Shown here piece by piece: positions 55,859 to 64,000 of a stretch of DNA of 64,000 nt. Source of the DNA: Apium graveolens (lineage: Eukaryota > Streptophyta > Magnoliopsida > Apiales > Apiaceae); assembly GCF_009905375.1 (NCBI RefSeq), contig NC_133657.1:62001-126000 (forward strand). The letters run 5' to 3'. How positions within the stretch are numbered: position 1 is the first letter of the stretch; each line of letters begins with the position of its first letter. The notes beneath the pieces were generated by a model that ran no database searches, had not been told where the DNA came from, and saw only the letters and a list, made by a program, of their open reading frames with translations. The translations under genes were made by a program, and so were the position numbers.

Positions 55859-58800
55859 TCATTTTCTTCTTTGTTCCCTGGTTTTCTTTCCTAGCCCTTT
55901 GTCATTTCCCTCAATTTGGAGTTGGAGTTTTCTGAAGAATTCAGCTTCATCTTCATCACTGATATCCAACTTAGATTGCATTTCCTTGAGAGTTTCATTG
56001 CTGGCAATCTTGAGTTGGTCTTCAAGTCTGAAAAATCTTCTGACTCCTTTGTCATCTCTAAATTCCATCAACCAATGAGGTGATTTGTGAATTTTAGTTC
56101 CCCTTTCTTGTATGAGTAAGGTTCTGGGCAAAGCATTTGGTTCCCTCCAAGTCTTCCTTATGTTGGCAATCTTGTTGAGAATTTCAGTCTTGGCTGTTCT
56201 GGTAAAGCCAGAATCCTTTTTGATGGCTGAAAAGACTCTGATCAAGGTAGAGTAGCCTTCATTTAGAATCCTGTGGAGAGGCCATGTTCTTTCCCCAGCT
56301 CCTTTATATCTGAACACTAATCTTTCTGGTAACTGTCTGTAGGCAGCTATTCCCCTTACATCCTCCAGCTCATCCAGATAGAGTTCAATGTCTGAAATTT
56401 CTTTTATGTCACAGATGTGAACATAATCATCTTTAGAAATGGGTGACTTAGGCTTAGGTTTTTGTTTTTGAGTGAATTTCTTAGAGGTTGTGGGAGGTGT
56501 AGATTTTGGTTTTCTTTTCTGTTTCTTTGGTGGTGGAAGAGTGGTTAGAAAGGTAGGCAATGTGATGTTGTCCCAATCAATAGGTTCCTCTTTTGGAATG
56601 ATTGGTTCACCATGGATATTTATAGAGGGATCAGTAACAAAAGGTTCAGGTATGGAAGGTAGTGGTTTAGATGTAGATTTGGTATCTTCAGGGTTATCTT
56701 CACTCCTTCTGTGTGCCTTGGCCTTTCTTCTGTTTCCCTTCTGCCATTCCTCTCTTTCCTCCATATTTTCACCAAATATGCTCCCAAGAACCTCATCTAA
56801 GTTAGCAATCTTTTCTTCACCCCTGACTTCAATTCCTTTCATTTCTTCAACTTGGCTTGACTTTAGCTGTTTTTCAAGCTTTGCTTGTGCTCTTTTGTCA
56901 GCCTTTAATTGCTTGGCTTCTTCTTTCTTAGCTATTGAGAATTTGGGATGTCCTTGCATCACACATATGCTCTTTCCCTCTCTAATGATAATAGCTCTAT
57001 TTCTCCTTACAGCCTCATCCATGGACTTTTTGAGATAGGCAATACTCCTGCCTAAGATCTTGTTCTCATCATCTTTTGAAGGAGGAAAGTCCACTTCTTT
57101 TAAAGGATTCTTTGTTGAGTCCTTATTGGATCTTTCATTGGGCTTGAGGATTATAGCTTGTAGCTCTTTGGAAGAAGCTTCTCCATCCTTAAGACTCCCT
57201 ACTGGCATGAGCTCCATGTTGATTGGTTCAATCTTTGTGCTAAATTTCACAGATGTTGATTTATTTTGTGTAGAACCAAACACCAATTGCAACCTTTCAT
57301 CAATTCTCCTCCATTGTTCTTTCATTTGTATTTCAGCTGCTGCTAGCTGAATCAAATCAATTCCATCAGATTTTCCCTTGATTTGAATGATTGGAGAGGT
57401 AGTGATGGCAGGAACTAGCACTTTAGATATCTGAATCTTTGTAGAGGGCTCTCCTTCCCCTTCCCTTTTATTCTCCCCCTTTTTGTTATCATCAAGGAGA
57501 GGGGTCAAGCCTTGTGCTTTTGCCAGCTGCATTAGGAGATTGGTTTGAGATTGTTGGTTGAGAAGAAGGGTGGCCACAGAATCTTCAATTCCTTGAACTC
57601 TGTCTTCCAACTTGGCCAGCCTTTGTTCAGTAACTGATTCCTTTTTCAATCTCGAAACCAAGTCCTGCAAAGTACCATAGGGCATGACTGAATCCAATTT
57701 TTCTGAAGTGAAGGATTTCAAGTCAGCAATATCTTTCCTGAGATCATTTAGACTCATATCTTGCTTTACTTTCTGCAACTTCATGAGATGCAGTGAGTCC
57801 AGGTGAGCTTGGAGGATAGCCTTGATATTTGCATTTGAAGTGTTCTGAATGGCCTGTTGAATAGTGATGATTTGTTTGACCAGGTGGACATTGAATTCAC
57901 CTGTTCTATGCTCCTTAGTCAGGGCCCATTCAGGTAGATTAGAAATGGAACTAGGGTCTTCATCTCCCCCTATGTTCATGCTTCCATCAGAAGAAATAGA
58001 GTCATCATCATCAGAATTTACTCCAAATTCCTCAGATGGCTCACCAGCTGTAGAAGGCATCCTTTTAATAGCAGCTTTATCCCTTTGAAGAGATTCTGTT
58101 GAGTGCACTAGATGTAGTGTCCTCTCTGCCTCCTCATTGCCCTGAGCAGCCAACAGTTGATAGGCTGTCACAGGATGAGTAAAAGTGTCAGCATCCAAGG
58201 AAATGTTATCAATTACAGCTTTGTAATGTTGCTGAAATTGTCTTTCCTTTTCAGCATCATCCACAATCATTGACTCATGAGCAATGGCTGGTTCCACCCT
58301 TGTATCAACTGTACCTGCTTTTCTCTCTTTTTCTCTATGTTCTTGCATCAGGGGCTCCCCCTGGCTCACACATCTCACTCCCTCACCTTCACCTTCTAAG
58401 GTGGTACTCCACTCACTGACTTTTGCCATGCTGGAAGAAATAGCATGCATTTTTGTGCTCTCAATCTCTCCTTTTGCCTGGGAGCAACCCAGCCTCTCAC
58501 TCAAATTTTCACTCCCTGCCCTCAATCCTAAAAGTGATTGCACAGTATTCATGTCTTCTACACTTGGAATCATTTCAGTTATTTGTGTAGAGACTATCAA
58601 CGGATGTGGAATATCCGTTGAAGTTGAAACTGTTGTTATCAACGGATAACTGCTGTTAAGCTTATCCGTTGAAGAGCAACCACTTGTCAACGGATGAGTG
58701 ATATCCATTGAAGAAGGAAAAGAAGATGAAATTGAAAGTGATATAACTGTTGAATCTGTATAGATTGATTTGATATGTGTTGATACAGATCCTTCAATTA

Positions 58801-60364
58801 TATCTGAAAGAATTTGCGGGTGATCCAACAAATCATCTAAAAGATGATGATCACCTGTATTTGAGTGGGGCTTCTCCCTGAGTTGTAAAGAGGGAGAATC
58901 AGGAATTGATGGGAATAGCATATCCACATCCAGAGATGGTGAAGAAGTATTTGGTGATTGATGTGTAGTTATTGTGAGAGAATGGGGCTGTGACTCCACA
59001 TTTATTGGAGTCACATCAAACTGAGTTTGAGAAGGCACAGAGACAGATGGATGTATCTGTGCAGTGTGTGCACCCTGTGTAGAAGATTGGGTTCTAGCCT
59101 TCTTTCTTCTAATAAAGGCTTTTGTAGGTGAGTGTTTGGCTTTAGTGTCCCTCCCTCTTTTGTTCTGTGTTCCTGGATGGGAACTCTTTTCAATAGTAAC
59201 ATCCTTTTGGGAGGATGCTACTAGGGATGTGCTAGAGACCTTTTCAACCACCACAGCTTTTTGAGAAACTGGGGCTTGGCTAGCTTGGGAAGCACTCAAC
59301 TCTCCTTCCTTATCCTGGGGGTTTCTTTGATGTTCACCCCTCCCCTCACCACTCACACCCTGATCACTTCCCTCAGGGTTAATGGTTGTTGTTACAACTG
59401 TTGTCTTTTGAGAAACAACAGAGGTGGTTTTCTTTGTCTTGGATTTTGAAAGTTTGGATTTGGTGACCTTGGTAGAAATCTGTTGGGGCATTGACACAGA
59501 TTTCATGGCCACACTAGAAGATAAAGAAATAGAGGGGTTGGAAGAAGTAGGAGTTGTAGAAGCAATTACCTCACCTACCTGGGGTGCATTCATGATTGGT
59601 AAATATACCAATTGCACACTGCTGTTAAGATCCATTCTCTTCAAGTCTGCAAGAACTCTTTTCTCTTGTGCCCAGCACTTGAGTTTATTATTCTCATTGA
59701 TTATGACTAAACCTTCAGCAACATGGTTAGCCAATAACATAAAGAATCTAGCATAATAGATGTTATTAGGTCTATTAGCTTTGTTACCTAATCTAGTACC
59801 TAATTCTAGCATCACATAGTTGCTAAAGTTAAAGTACCTATCAGAAACAAGCATATAGAACATGTTAACAAGAGATGAAGTTATGGCATCAAAATTACTA
59901 ATTTTCCCAGAGAAAACCTTTATGAAGGCATCCCCAAGAAAACTCCATTCTTTCCTAAGGCCTTTTCGTCTAATACCCCCTAAATTAGCAGAGTTAAGAG
60001 AGTAACCTATGGAATCTAACATGCTGGATACATCACTATCAGTGTGTGGTGTCATGGCATTGTTCTCAGGTAATTTAAAACATGCTTGTAAGTCATCACA
60101 GTTTATACAGTGATTTTTACCTTTGAGAGTGAAGGAGATAGTCATATCCATGGAGTTGAACTCAGCAGTTGTCCAAATCTCCTCAACTACTTCACAGAAA
60201 ATCGTTGGGGCTTCCAGCATTGCATAGCTAAGTTTACAGTTTTTGATGAAGTCCATCATTTTGTGATAATCTGAGTGGGCTTCATTCTTCTCTACCAGAG
60301 CTATGAAATTATTCTTCTCGTAGATGAACCCAGATTGAGACATAATCTTCACGACTGGTGCCAT
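55859..60364 (-). CDS. Sirevirus envelope-like ORF, 1501 residues
   Basis: The first ATG in frame is at 60364 (MAPVVKIMSQSGFIY); the frame runs a further 33 codons upstream without an ATG. The stop is at 55859. Such ORFs downstream of pol are called envelope-like in Sireviruses, but the function is unproven. I see no clear signal peptide or transmembrane anchor. N-terminal 260 residues look folded (CINCDDLQACFKLPENN, RPNNIYYARFFMLLANH), similar to a 'putative plant transposon protein' domain. Then comes a long Ser/Thr/Pro-rich region with basic patches (RRKKAR), a coiled coil at about 960-1000 (RLAKLEDRVQGIEDSVA), Lys-rich KKQKRKPKS and a conserved-looking C-terminus (RLVFRYKGAGERTWPLHRI). 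Six ATCCGTTGA-type words, one of them diverged, lie inside the coding at 58590-58720. Confidence 0.8.
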   Translation of the reverse strand: MAPVVKIMSQSGFIYEKNNFIALVEKNEAHSDYHKMMDFIKNCKLSYAMLEAPTIFCEVVEEIWTTAEFNSMDMTISFTLKGKNHCINCDDLQACFKLPENNAMTPHTDSDVSSMLDSIGYSLNSANLGGIRRKGLRKEWSFLGDAFIKVFSGKISNFDAITSSLVNMFYMLVSDRYFNFSNYVMLELGTRLGNKANRPNNIYYARFFMLLANHVAEGLVIINENNKLKCWAQEKRVLADLKRMDLNSSVQLVYLPIMNAPQVGEVIASTTPTSSNPSISLSSSVAMKSVSMPQQISTKVTKSKLSKSKTKKTTSVVSQKTTVVTTTINPEGSDQGVSGEGRGEHQRNPQDKEGELSASQASQAPVSQKAVVVEKVSSTSLVASSQKDVTIEKSSHPGTQNKRGRDTKAKHSPTKAFIRRKKARTQSSTQGAHTAQIHPSVSVPSQTQFDVTPINVESQPHSLTITTHQSPNTSSPSLDVDMLFPSIPDSPSLQLREKPHSNTGDHHLLDDLLDHPQILSDIIEGSVSTHIKSIYTDSTVISLSISSSFPSSMDITHPLTSGCSSTDKLNSSYPLITTVSTSTDIPHPLIVSTQITEMIPSVEDMNTVQSLLGLRAGSENLSERLGCSQAKGEIESTKMHAISSSMAKVSEWSTTLEGEGEGVRCVSQGEPLMQEHREKERKAGTVDTRVEPAIAHESMIVDDAEKERQFQQHYKAVIDNISLDADTFTHPVTAYQLLAAQGNEEAERTLHLVHSTESLQRDKAAIKRMPSTAGEPSEEFGVNSDDDDSISSDGSMNIGGDEDPSSISNLPEWALTKEHRTGEFNVHLVKQIITIQQAIQNTSNANIKAILQAHLDSLHLMKLQKVKQDMSLNDLRKDIADLKSFTSEKLDSVMPYGTLQDLVSRLKKESVTEQRLAKLEDRVQGIEDSVATLLLNQQSQTNLLMQLAKAQGLTPLLDDNKKGENKREGEGEPSTKIQISKVLVPAITTSPIIQIKGKSDGIDLIQLAAAEIQMKEQWRRIDERLQLVFGSTQNKSTSVKFSTKIEPINMELMPVGSLKDGEASSKELQAIILKPNERSNKDSTKNPLKEVDFPPSKDDENKILGRSIAYLKKSMDEAVRRNRAIIIREGKSICVMQGHPKFSIAKKEEAKQLKADKRAQAKLEKQLKSSQVEEMKGIEVRGEEKIANLDEVLGSIFGENMEEREEWQKGNRRKAKAHRRSEDNPEDTKSTSKPLPSIPEPFVTDPSINIHGEPIIPKEEPIDWDNITLPTFLTTLPPPKKQKRKPKSTPPTTSKKFTQKQKPKPKSPISKDDYVHICDIKEISDIELYLDELEDVRGIAAYRQLPERLVFRYKGAGERTWPLHRILNEGYSTLIRVFSAIKKDSGFTRTAKTEILNKIANIRKTWREPNALPRTLLIQERGTKIHKSPHWLMEFRDDKGVRRFFRLEDQLKIASNETLKEMQSKLDISDEDEAEFFRKLQLQIEGNDKGLGKKTREQRRK
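58590..58720. repeat. ATCCGTTGA cluster inside the envelope-like coding region
   Basis: Five exact words plus one with a single mismatch (TCAATGGAT) occur in both orientations. They are translated as STD (TCA ACG GAT) or HPL/YPL (CAT/TAT CCG TTG). Confidence 0.9.
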
Positions 60365-60599
60365 TGTTGTGAGTAGAAATTGCAGAGAATAACTTGAGGG
60401 TTTTGCAGAGAGAAAATGGTAAATGCTTGAAATTCTAAGAAAGCGTAAAGTAATAATGAACAATCAGAAGGGCTTATATGCTTTCAAAGAAAAAGAAATA
60501 AATAAAGGATTAATCAATAAATAGGTGTTAGTGAATTTCAGCCGTTTAAGAATAAACTGTAAGTATTCTAATAACTACCTTTAAAACCAATACATACAG

Positions 60600-60840
60600 A
60601 TGTATGTATGGTATCAACGGTTAAGAAAATAGAATCAACGGCTGTGAAACACCTCAAACGTCTGATGTGACATTTCAACGGATAATGTAAATTGTCATCC
60701 GTTGAAAGGTACTTCAGCTTTATCCGTTGACGGATAAAAGTTCCAGAGATATACTTGTCTTTCAACGGATAATGAATATCCGTTGATAGAGCAATTTTGA
60801 CTTTCAACGGATAGGGAACATCCGTTGATGGAATAAACTT
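60600..60840. repeat. ATCCGTTGA cluster in the pol-env spacer
   Basis: Seven exact words occur in both orientations, several arranged as facing pairs (TCAACGGAT ... ATCCGTTGA), plus two partial TCAACGG words near 60615 and 60635. This spacer is where the leader or promoter of the envelope-like transcript would be. Confidence 0.9.
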
Positions 60841-60914
60841 TGTTAAAAGTCAAATTTGTTCTAGCAACTAATATATTTCAGGCTCCACATCAAATTGCAA
60901 AGAAGACATGAATT

Positions 60915-63900
60915 TTAAGAGTAATTAAGCATACCTAGCTCACTTACCAATCTTGTGAATGTTGATTCATCAAGTGGCTTGGTAAATATGTCAGCAATTT
61001 GTTGTTCACTTGGAACAAAATGTAGTTCTACTGTACCATTCATGACATGCTCCCTGATGAAGTGGTACTTAATATCAATGTGCTTGGTCCTTGAGTGCTG
61101 CACAGGATTCTCTGTTATGGCTATGGCACTTGTGTTGTCACAAAAGATAGGTATTCTATCAACATGAAGTCCATAATCAAGGAGTTGATTCCTCATCCAT
61201 AACATTTGAGAACAGCAACTTCCAGCAGCAATGTATTCAGCCTCAGCTGTAGAAGTAGAGACTGAATTTTGCTTTTTGCTAAACCATGATACAAGCTTGT
61301 TTCCCAGGAATTGACAGGAGCCTGTTGTACTTTTCCTGTCTATTTTGCAACCTGCATAGTCTGCATCTGAATAACCAATTAGATCAAAGCCAGATTCTCT
61401 AGGATACCAAATTCCTAAATTTGGTGTACCCTTGAGATATCTGAAAATTCTCTTGATAGCAATTAAGTGAGACTCCCTAGGATCAGCTTGAAATCTCGCA
61501 CACAGACATGTAGCAAACATTATATCTGGTCTGCTAGCAGTTAAATATAAAAGTGAACCAACCATGCCTCTATAACTTGTAATGTCCACAGACCTTTCAG
61601 TCTTATTTAATTCAAGTTTGGTGGCAGTGGCCATGGGAGTTTTTGCAGATGAACATTCCATTAAGTCAAACTTCTTTAAAAGATCATGAATATATTTAGT
61701 TTGACTAATGAAAATTCCATTACTAACTTGTTTAATTTGTAAACCAAGAAAATAGGTTAGTTCTCCCATTAGGCTCATTTCATAATTACTTTGCATTAGC
61801 TTAGCAAACTTCTTACAAAGATTATTATCTTTAGAACCAAATATTATGTCATCTACATAAATTTGAACAAGTATACTAGAGCCATTAACATTTCTAAAGA
61901 AGAGAGTTTTATCAACAGTACCTCTAGTGAAGTGATTCTCCAAAAGAAATTTTGATAATGTTTCATACCAGGCTCTAGGTGCTTGCTTCAGTCCATAGAG
62001 TGCTTTCAACAGATAATACACATAGTCTGGAAAATTTGGATCTTCAAATCCTGGAGGTTGACTTACATAGACTTCTTCCTCTAATTTCCCATTTAGAAAT
62101 GCACTCTTGACATCCATTTGATAGACTTTGAAATTGGCATGGGCTGCATAGGCTAGAAAGATTCTGATAGCTTCAAGTCTTGCAACAGGAGCATATGTCT
62201 CATCAAAATCTATTCCCTCTTGCTGAGAATAGCCTTTAGCAACCAATCTGGCTTTATTCCTTATGATAATGCCATTTTCATCCATCTTATTTCTGAATAC
62301 CCATTTTGTATCAATAGGACTCTTGTTCTTTGGTTTGGGTACCAGCTTCCAAACTTGGTTTCTCTCAAATTGGTTTAGCTCTTCCTGCATAGCTAATATC
62401 CAATCTGGATCCAATAAGGCTTCTTCCACTTTCTTAGGTTCCTCCTTAGATAGAAAACTACTATACAGACATTCATCTTGAGTAGCTCTTCTTGTTTGCA
62501 CTTTAGATGATGCATCACCAATGATCAGTTCAAAGGGATGATTCTTGGTCCATTTCCTTTGAGGTGGAAGATGAGCTCTAGATGAGGTGATCTCAGTATT
62601 GTCATGATGTGAGATAGAGTTTTGATTAGTTGAAACTCCCCCTGAGTTGTTGGTCCTTTGCAGGGAACTTGGAGTTCCATCAATTAATGATGTAAATTGA
62701 TTATCAGTTGATGAGCTATGATCAACGGATGTTTCATTAAGTACTTCAACGGATGATGCACAATGTCTTTCAACGGATGCTGAATTTTGTGCATTATCCA
62801 GGAGCAAATTTTGTATTCCTTTTGAAGTGTCGTCTCCATCAATCTCTTCTTCACTATCATCACAATATATTTCAATATTGTCAAATTTGAGTCTCTCATA
62901 ATGTTCCTCATCTGTTAGTCCATCAATCTTTTTATCATCAAACACAACATGCACAGATTCCATAACAATGTTGGTTCTTAGATTGTAGACCCTATAAGAT
63001 TTTCCAGCTGAATAACCAACAAATATTCCTTCATCAGCCTTTGCATCAAACTTCCCTTTATGGTCAGATTGATTCCTTAGTATAAAACATTTACATCCAA
63101 AGACATGAAGAAAGTTTAGAGTTGGTTTTCTTTTCTTGAACAACTGATAAGGAGTCATGCCTTTAGCTTGATTGATCAGAGAAATATTTTGAGTGAAACA
63201 GGCACAATTAACAGCTTCAGCCCAAAAATATGTTGGTAACTTTGATTCTTCAAGCATTGTTCTGGCAGCCTCAATTAAAGATCTGTTCTTTCTTTCAACT
63301 ACCCCATTTTGCTGAGGTGTTCTTGGAGCTGAGAACTCATGCATGATTCCATTTTCTTCACAGAACAGCCTTAATGTCAAATTCTTGAATTCAGTTCCAT
63401 TGTCACTCCTGATGTTTCTTACTTTTAAGTCAGGATGATTATTGACTTGCCTGATGTGATTGATAATGATTTCACTTGCTTCATCCTTTGATCCAAGAAA
63501 ACAGACCCATGTGAACTTTGAGAAATCATCTACAATCACTAAACAATATCTTTTTCTTGCTATTGACAATACATTGACTGGTCCAAACAAATCCATATGT
63601 AACAGCTGTAATGGTTCATCAATTGTTGTTTCAAGCTTCTTCTGAAATGATGCTTTCCTTTGTTTGCCTTTCTGACAAGCATCACACAGACCATCCCTTG
63701 AGAATTCAACAAGAGGAATTCCTCTTACTAAGTCCTTTTTGACTAGATCATTCATTGTCTTGAAATTCAAATGGGATAGCTTCTTGTGCCATAGCCAACT
63801 CTCAACTGAACTTGCTTTGCTGAAAAGACAAGTAATAGATTCTGCATCTGTAGAGTTGAAGTCAGCTAAGTACACATTTCCTTTTCTAACTCCAGTTAGA

Positions 63901-64000
63901 ACCACTTTGTTGTCTTTCTTACTAGTGACAACACAGGCTTCAGAATTGAAGGAAACTGTATTCCCTCTATCACATAGTTGACTGATACTCAGTAAGTTGT
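60915..64000 (-). CDS. Sirevirus pol: integrase, reverse transcriptase, RNase H (5' end outside window)
   Basis: The frame is open from the right edge to the stop at 60915. The internal ATG at 63905 is not a likely start because the reading continues upstream ([12 protein letters not shown]). Order: HHCC finger ([21 protein letters not shown]), integrase core with Asp in LHMDLFGP, Asp in SDNGTEF and Glu in [11 protein letters not shown], and a variable linker with three SVE/SVD peptides encoded by ATCCGTTGA. RT follows with [20 protein letters not shown] and the catalytic YVDDIIFGS (about 61840-61865). RNase H ends it ([40 protein letters not shown]). No stop or frameshift is seen. Confidence 0.92.
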   Translation of the reverse strand, partial: NLLSISQLCDRGNTVSFNSEACVVTSKKDNKVVLTGVRKGNVYLADFNSTDAESITCLFSKASSVESWLWHKKLSHLNFKTMNDLVKKDLVRGIPLVEFSRDGLCDACQKGKQRKASFQKKLETTIDEPLQLLHMDLFGPVNVLSIARKRYCLVIVDDFSKFTWVCFLGSKDEASEIIINHIRQVNNHPDLKVRNIRSDNGTEFKNLTLRLFCEENGIMHEFSAPRTPQQNGVVERKNRSLIEAARTMLEESKLPTYFWAEAVNCACFTQNISLINQAKGMTPYQLFKKRKPTLNFLHVFGCKCFILRNQSDHKGKFDAKADEGIFVGYSAGKSYRVYNLRTNIVMESVHVVFDDKKIDGLTDEEHYERLKFDNIEIYCDDSEEEIDGDDTSKGIQNLLLDNAQNSASVERHCASSVEVLNETSVDHSSSTDNQFTSLIDGTPSSLQRTNNSGGVSTNQNSISHHDNTEITSSRAHLPPQRKWTKNHPFELIIGDASSKVQTRRATQDECLYSSFLSKEEPKKVEEALLDPDWILAMQEELNQFERNQVWKLVPKPKNKSPIDTKWVFRNKMDENGIIIRNKARLVAKGYSQQEGIDFDETYAPVARLEAIRIFLAYAAHANFKVYQMDVKSAFLNGKLEEEVYVSQPPGFEDPNFPDYVYYLLKALYGLKQAPRAWYETLSKFLLENHFTRGTVDKTLFFRNVNGSSILVQIYVDDIIFGSKDNNLCKKFAKLMQSNYEMSLMGELTYFLGLQIKQVSNGIFISQTKYIHDLLKKFDLMECSSAKTPMATATKLELNKTERSVDITSYRGMVGSLLYLTASRPDIMFATCLCARFQADPRESHLIAIKRIFRYLKGTPNLGIWYPRESGFDLIGYSDADYAGCKIDRKSTTGSCQFLGNKLVSWFSKKQNSVSTSTAEAEYIAAGSCCSQMLWMRNQLLDYGLHVDRIPIFCDNTSAIAITENPVQHSRTKHIDIKYHFIREHVMNGTVELHFVPSEQQIADIFTKPLDESTFTRLVSELGMLNYS
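62705..62785. repeat. ATCCGTTGA cluster in the pol linker
   Basis: Three exact words lie within 70 bp, all in the same direction. On the coding strand they are read as A-TCC-GTT-GA (Ser-Val-Glu/Asp), a different phase from the envelope-like ORF. Confidence 0.9.

Larger units (their letters stand above)
54527..64000 (-). mobile_element. Sirevirus/Maximus-like Ty1/Copia retrotransposon (5' part outside window)
   Basis: Order on the minus strand: pol (from beyond 64000 to 60915), spacer, envelope-like ORF (60364-55859), polypurine tract (55667-55680) and 3' LTR (55666-54527). An ORF between pol and the 3' LTR, with a pol of Copia order (integrase before RT), is the layout of Sireviruses. Pol and the envelope-like ORF are both open, so the element looks young. 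The gag-protease part and the 5' LTR lie beyond the right edge, so a target duplication cannot be checked. Confidence 0.88.

Noticed and set aside
56472..59756. Several plus-strand ORFs of 60-190 codons
   Set aside because: All are shadows of the minus-strand envelope-like ORF, with no recognised domain.

Overview
This window is nuclear DNA of a eudicot plant. The evidence is AT-rich DNA, genes split into many GT-AG exons, four conserved plant genes and a heavy load of plant LTR retrotransposons. I cannot fix the species from sequence alone. All exon limits were read by eye from splice consensus and protein continuity.

Layout. (1) 1-14225, minus: a mitochondrial half-size ABC transporter of the ATM3/ABCB25 type. 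Nineteen exons (630 codons) are in the window and the 3' end runs off the left edge. Its long introns hold a miniature retrotransposon with three LTRs, a Stowaway-like MITE, a fresh 381-bp tandem duplication and a 1.4-kb solo LTR with a perfect target duplication. (2) 14226-18536: intergenic, with a long-TIR foldback element beside the ABC promoter, a MITE and degenerate tandem repeats. (3) 18537-24783, minus: SCC4, the cohesin-loader subunit, ten exons and 723 codons. (4) 24993-35930: a repeat nest. A decayed Mutator-like transposase gene (minus) is split by a Tat-lineage Ty3/Gypsy element (plus, 28167-34930, TSD atcac) that carries an antisense intron-containing ORF. The 3' part of a related Tat element lies beside it in the opposite direction. 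(5) 36606-37556, minus: a one-exon mitochondrial calcium uniporter (MCU). (6) 37766-44394: AT-rich intergenic DNA with relics. (7) 44395-47176, plus: a TLC-domain membrane protein, eight exons and 270 codons. (8) 48661-49326: a second miniature retrotransposon with three LTR units and TSD ttacc. (9) 49353-54520, plus: a Ty3/Gypsy element with 5' LTR, PBS and gag-protease, disrupted by a 3.0-kb solo LTR (TSD atctg) and cut off in its reverse transcriptase. (10) 54527-64000, minus: a largely intact Sirevirus-like (Copia) element with LTR, PPT, a 1501-codon envelope-like ORF and pol running off the right edge.

Functionally the four host genes are independent: export of a sulfur compound or glutathione persulfide from mitochondria for cytosolic Fe-S assembly, cohesin loading, mitochondrial calcium uptake, and a membrane protein of unknown substrate. 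They are not an operon-like unit.

The most unusual signal is in the Sirevirus. The 9-mer ATCCGTTGA (or its complement) occurs 33 times by my count, in the LTR, the pol-env spacer, pol and the envelope-like ORF. It is read in different phases and on both strands in the coding parts, which argues that it is kept as DNA (or RNA) and not as peptide.
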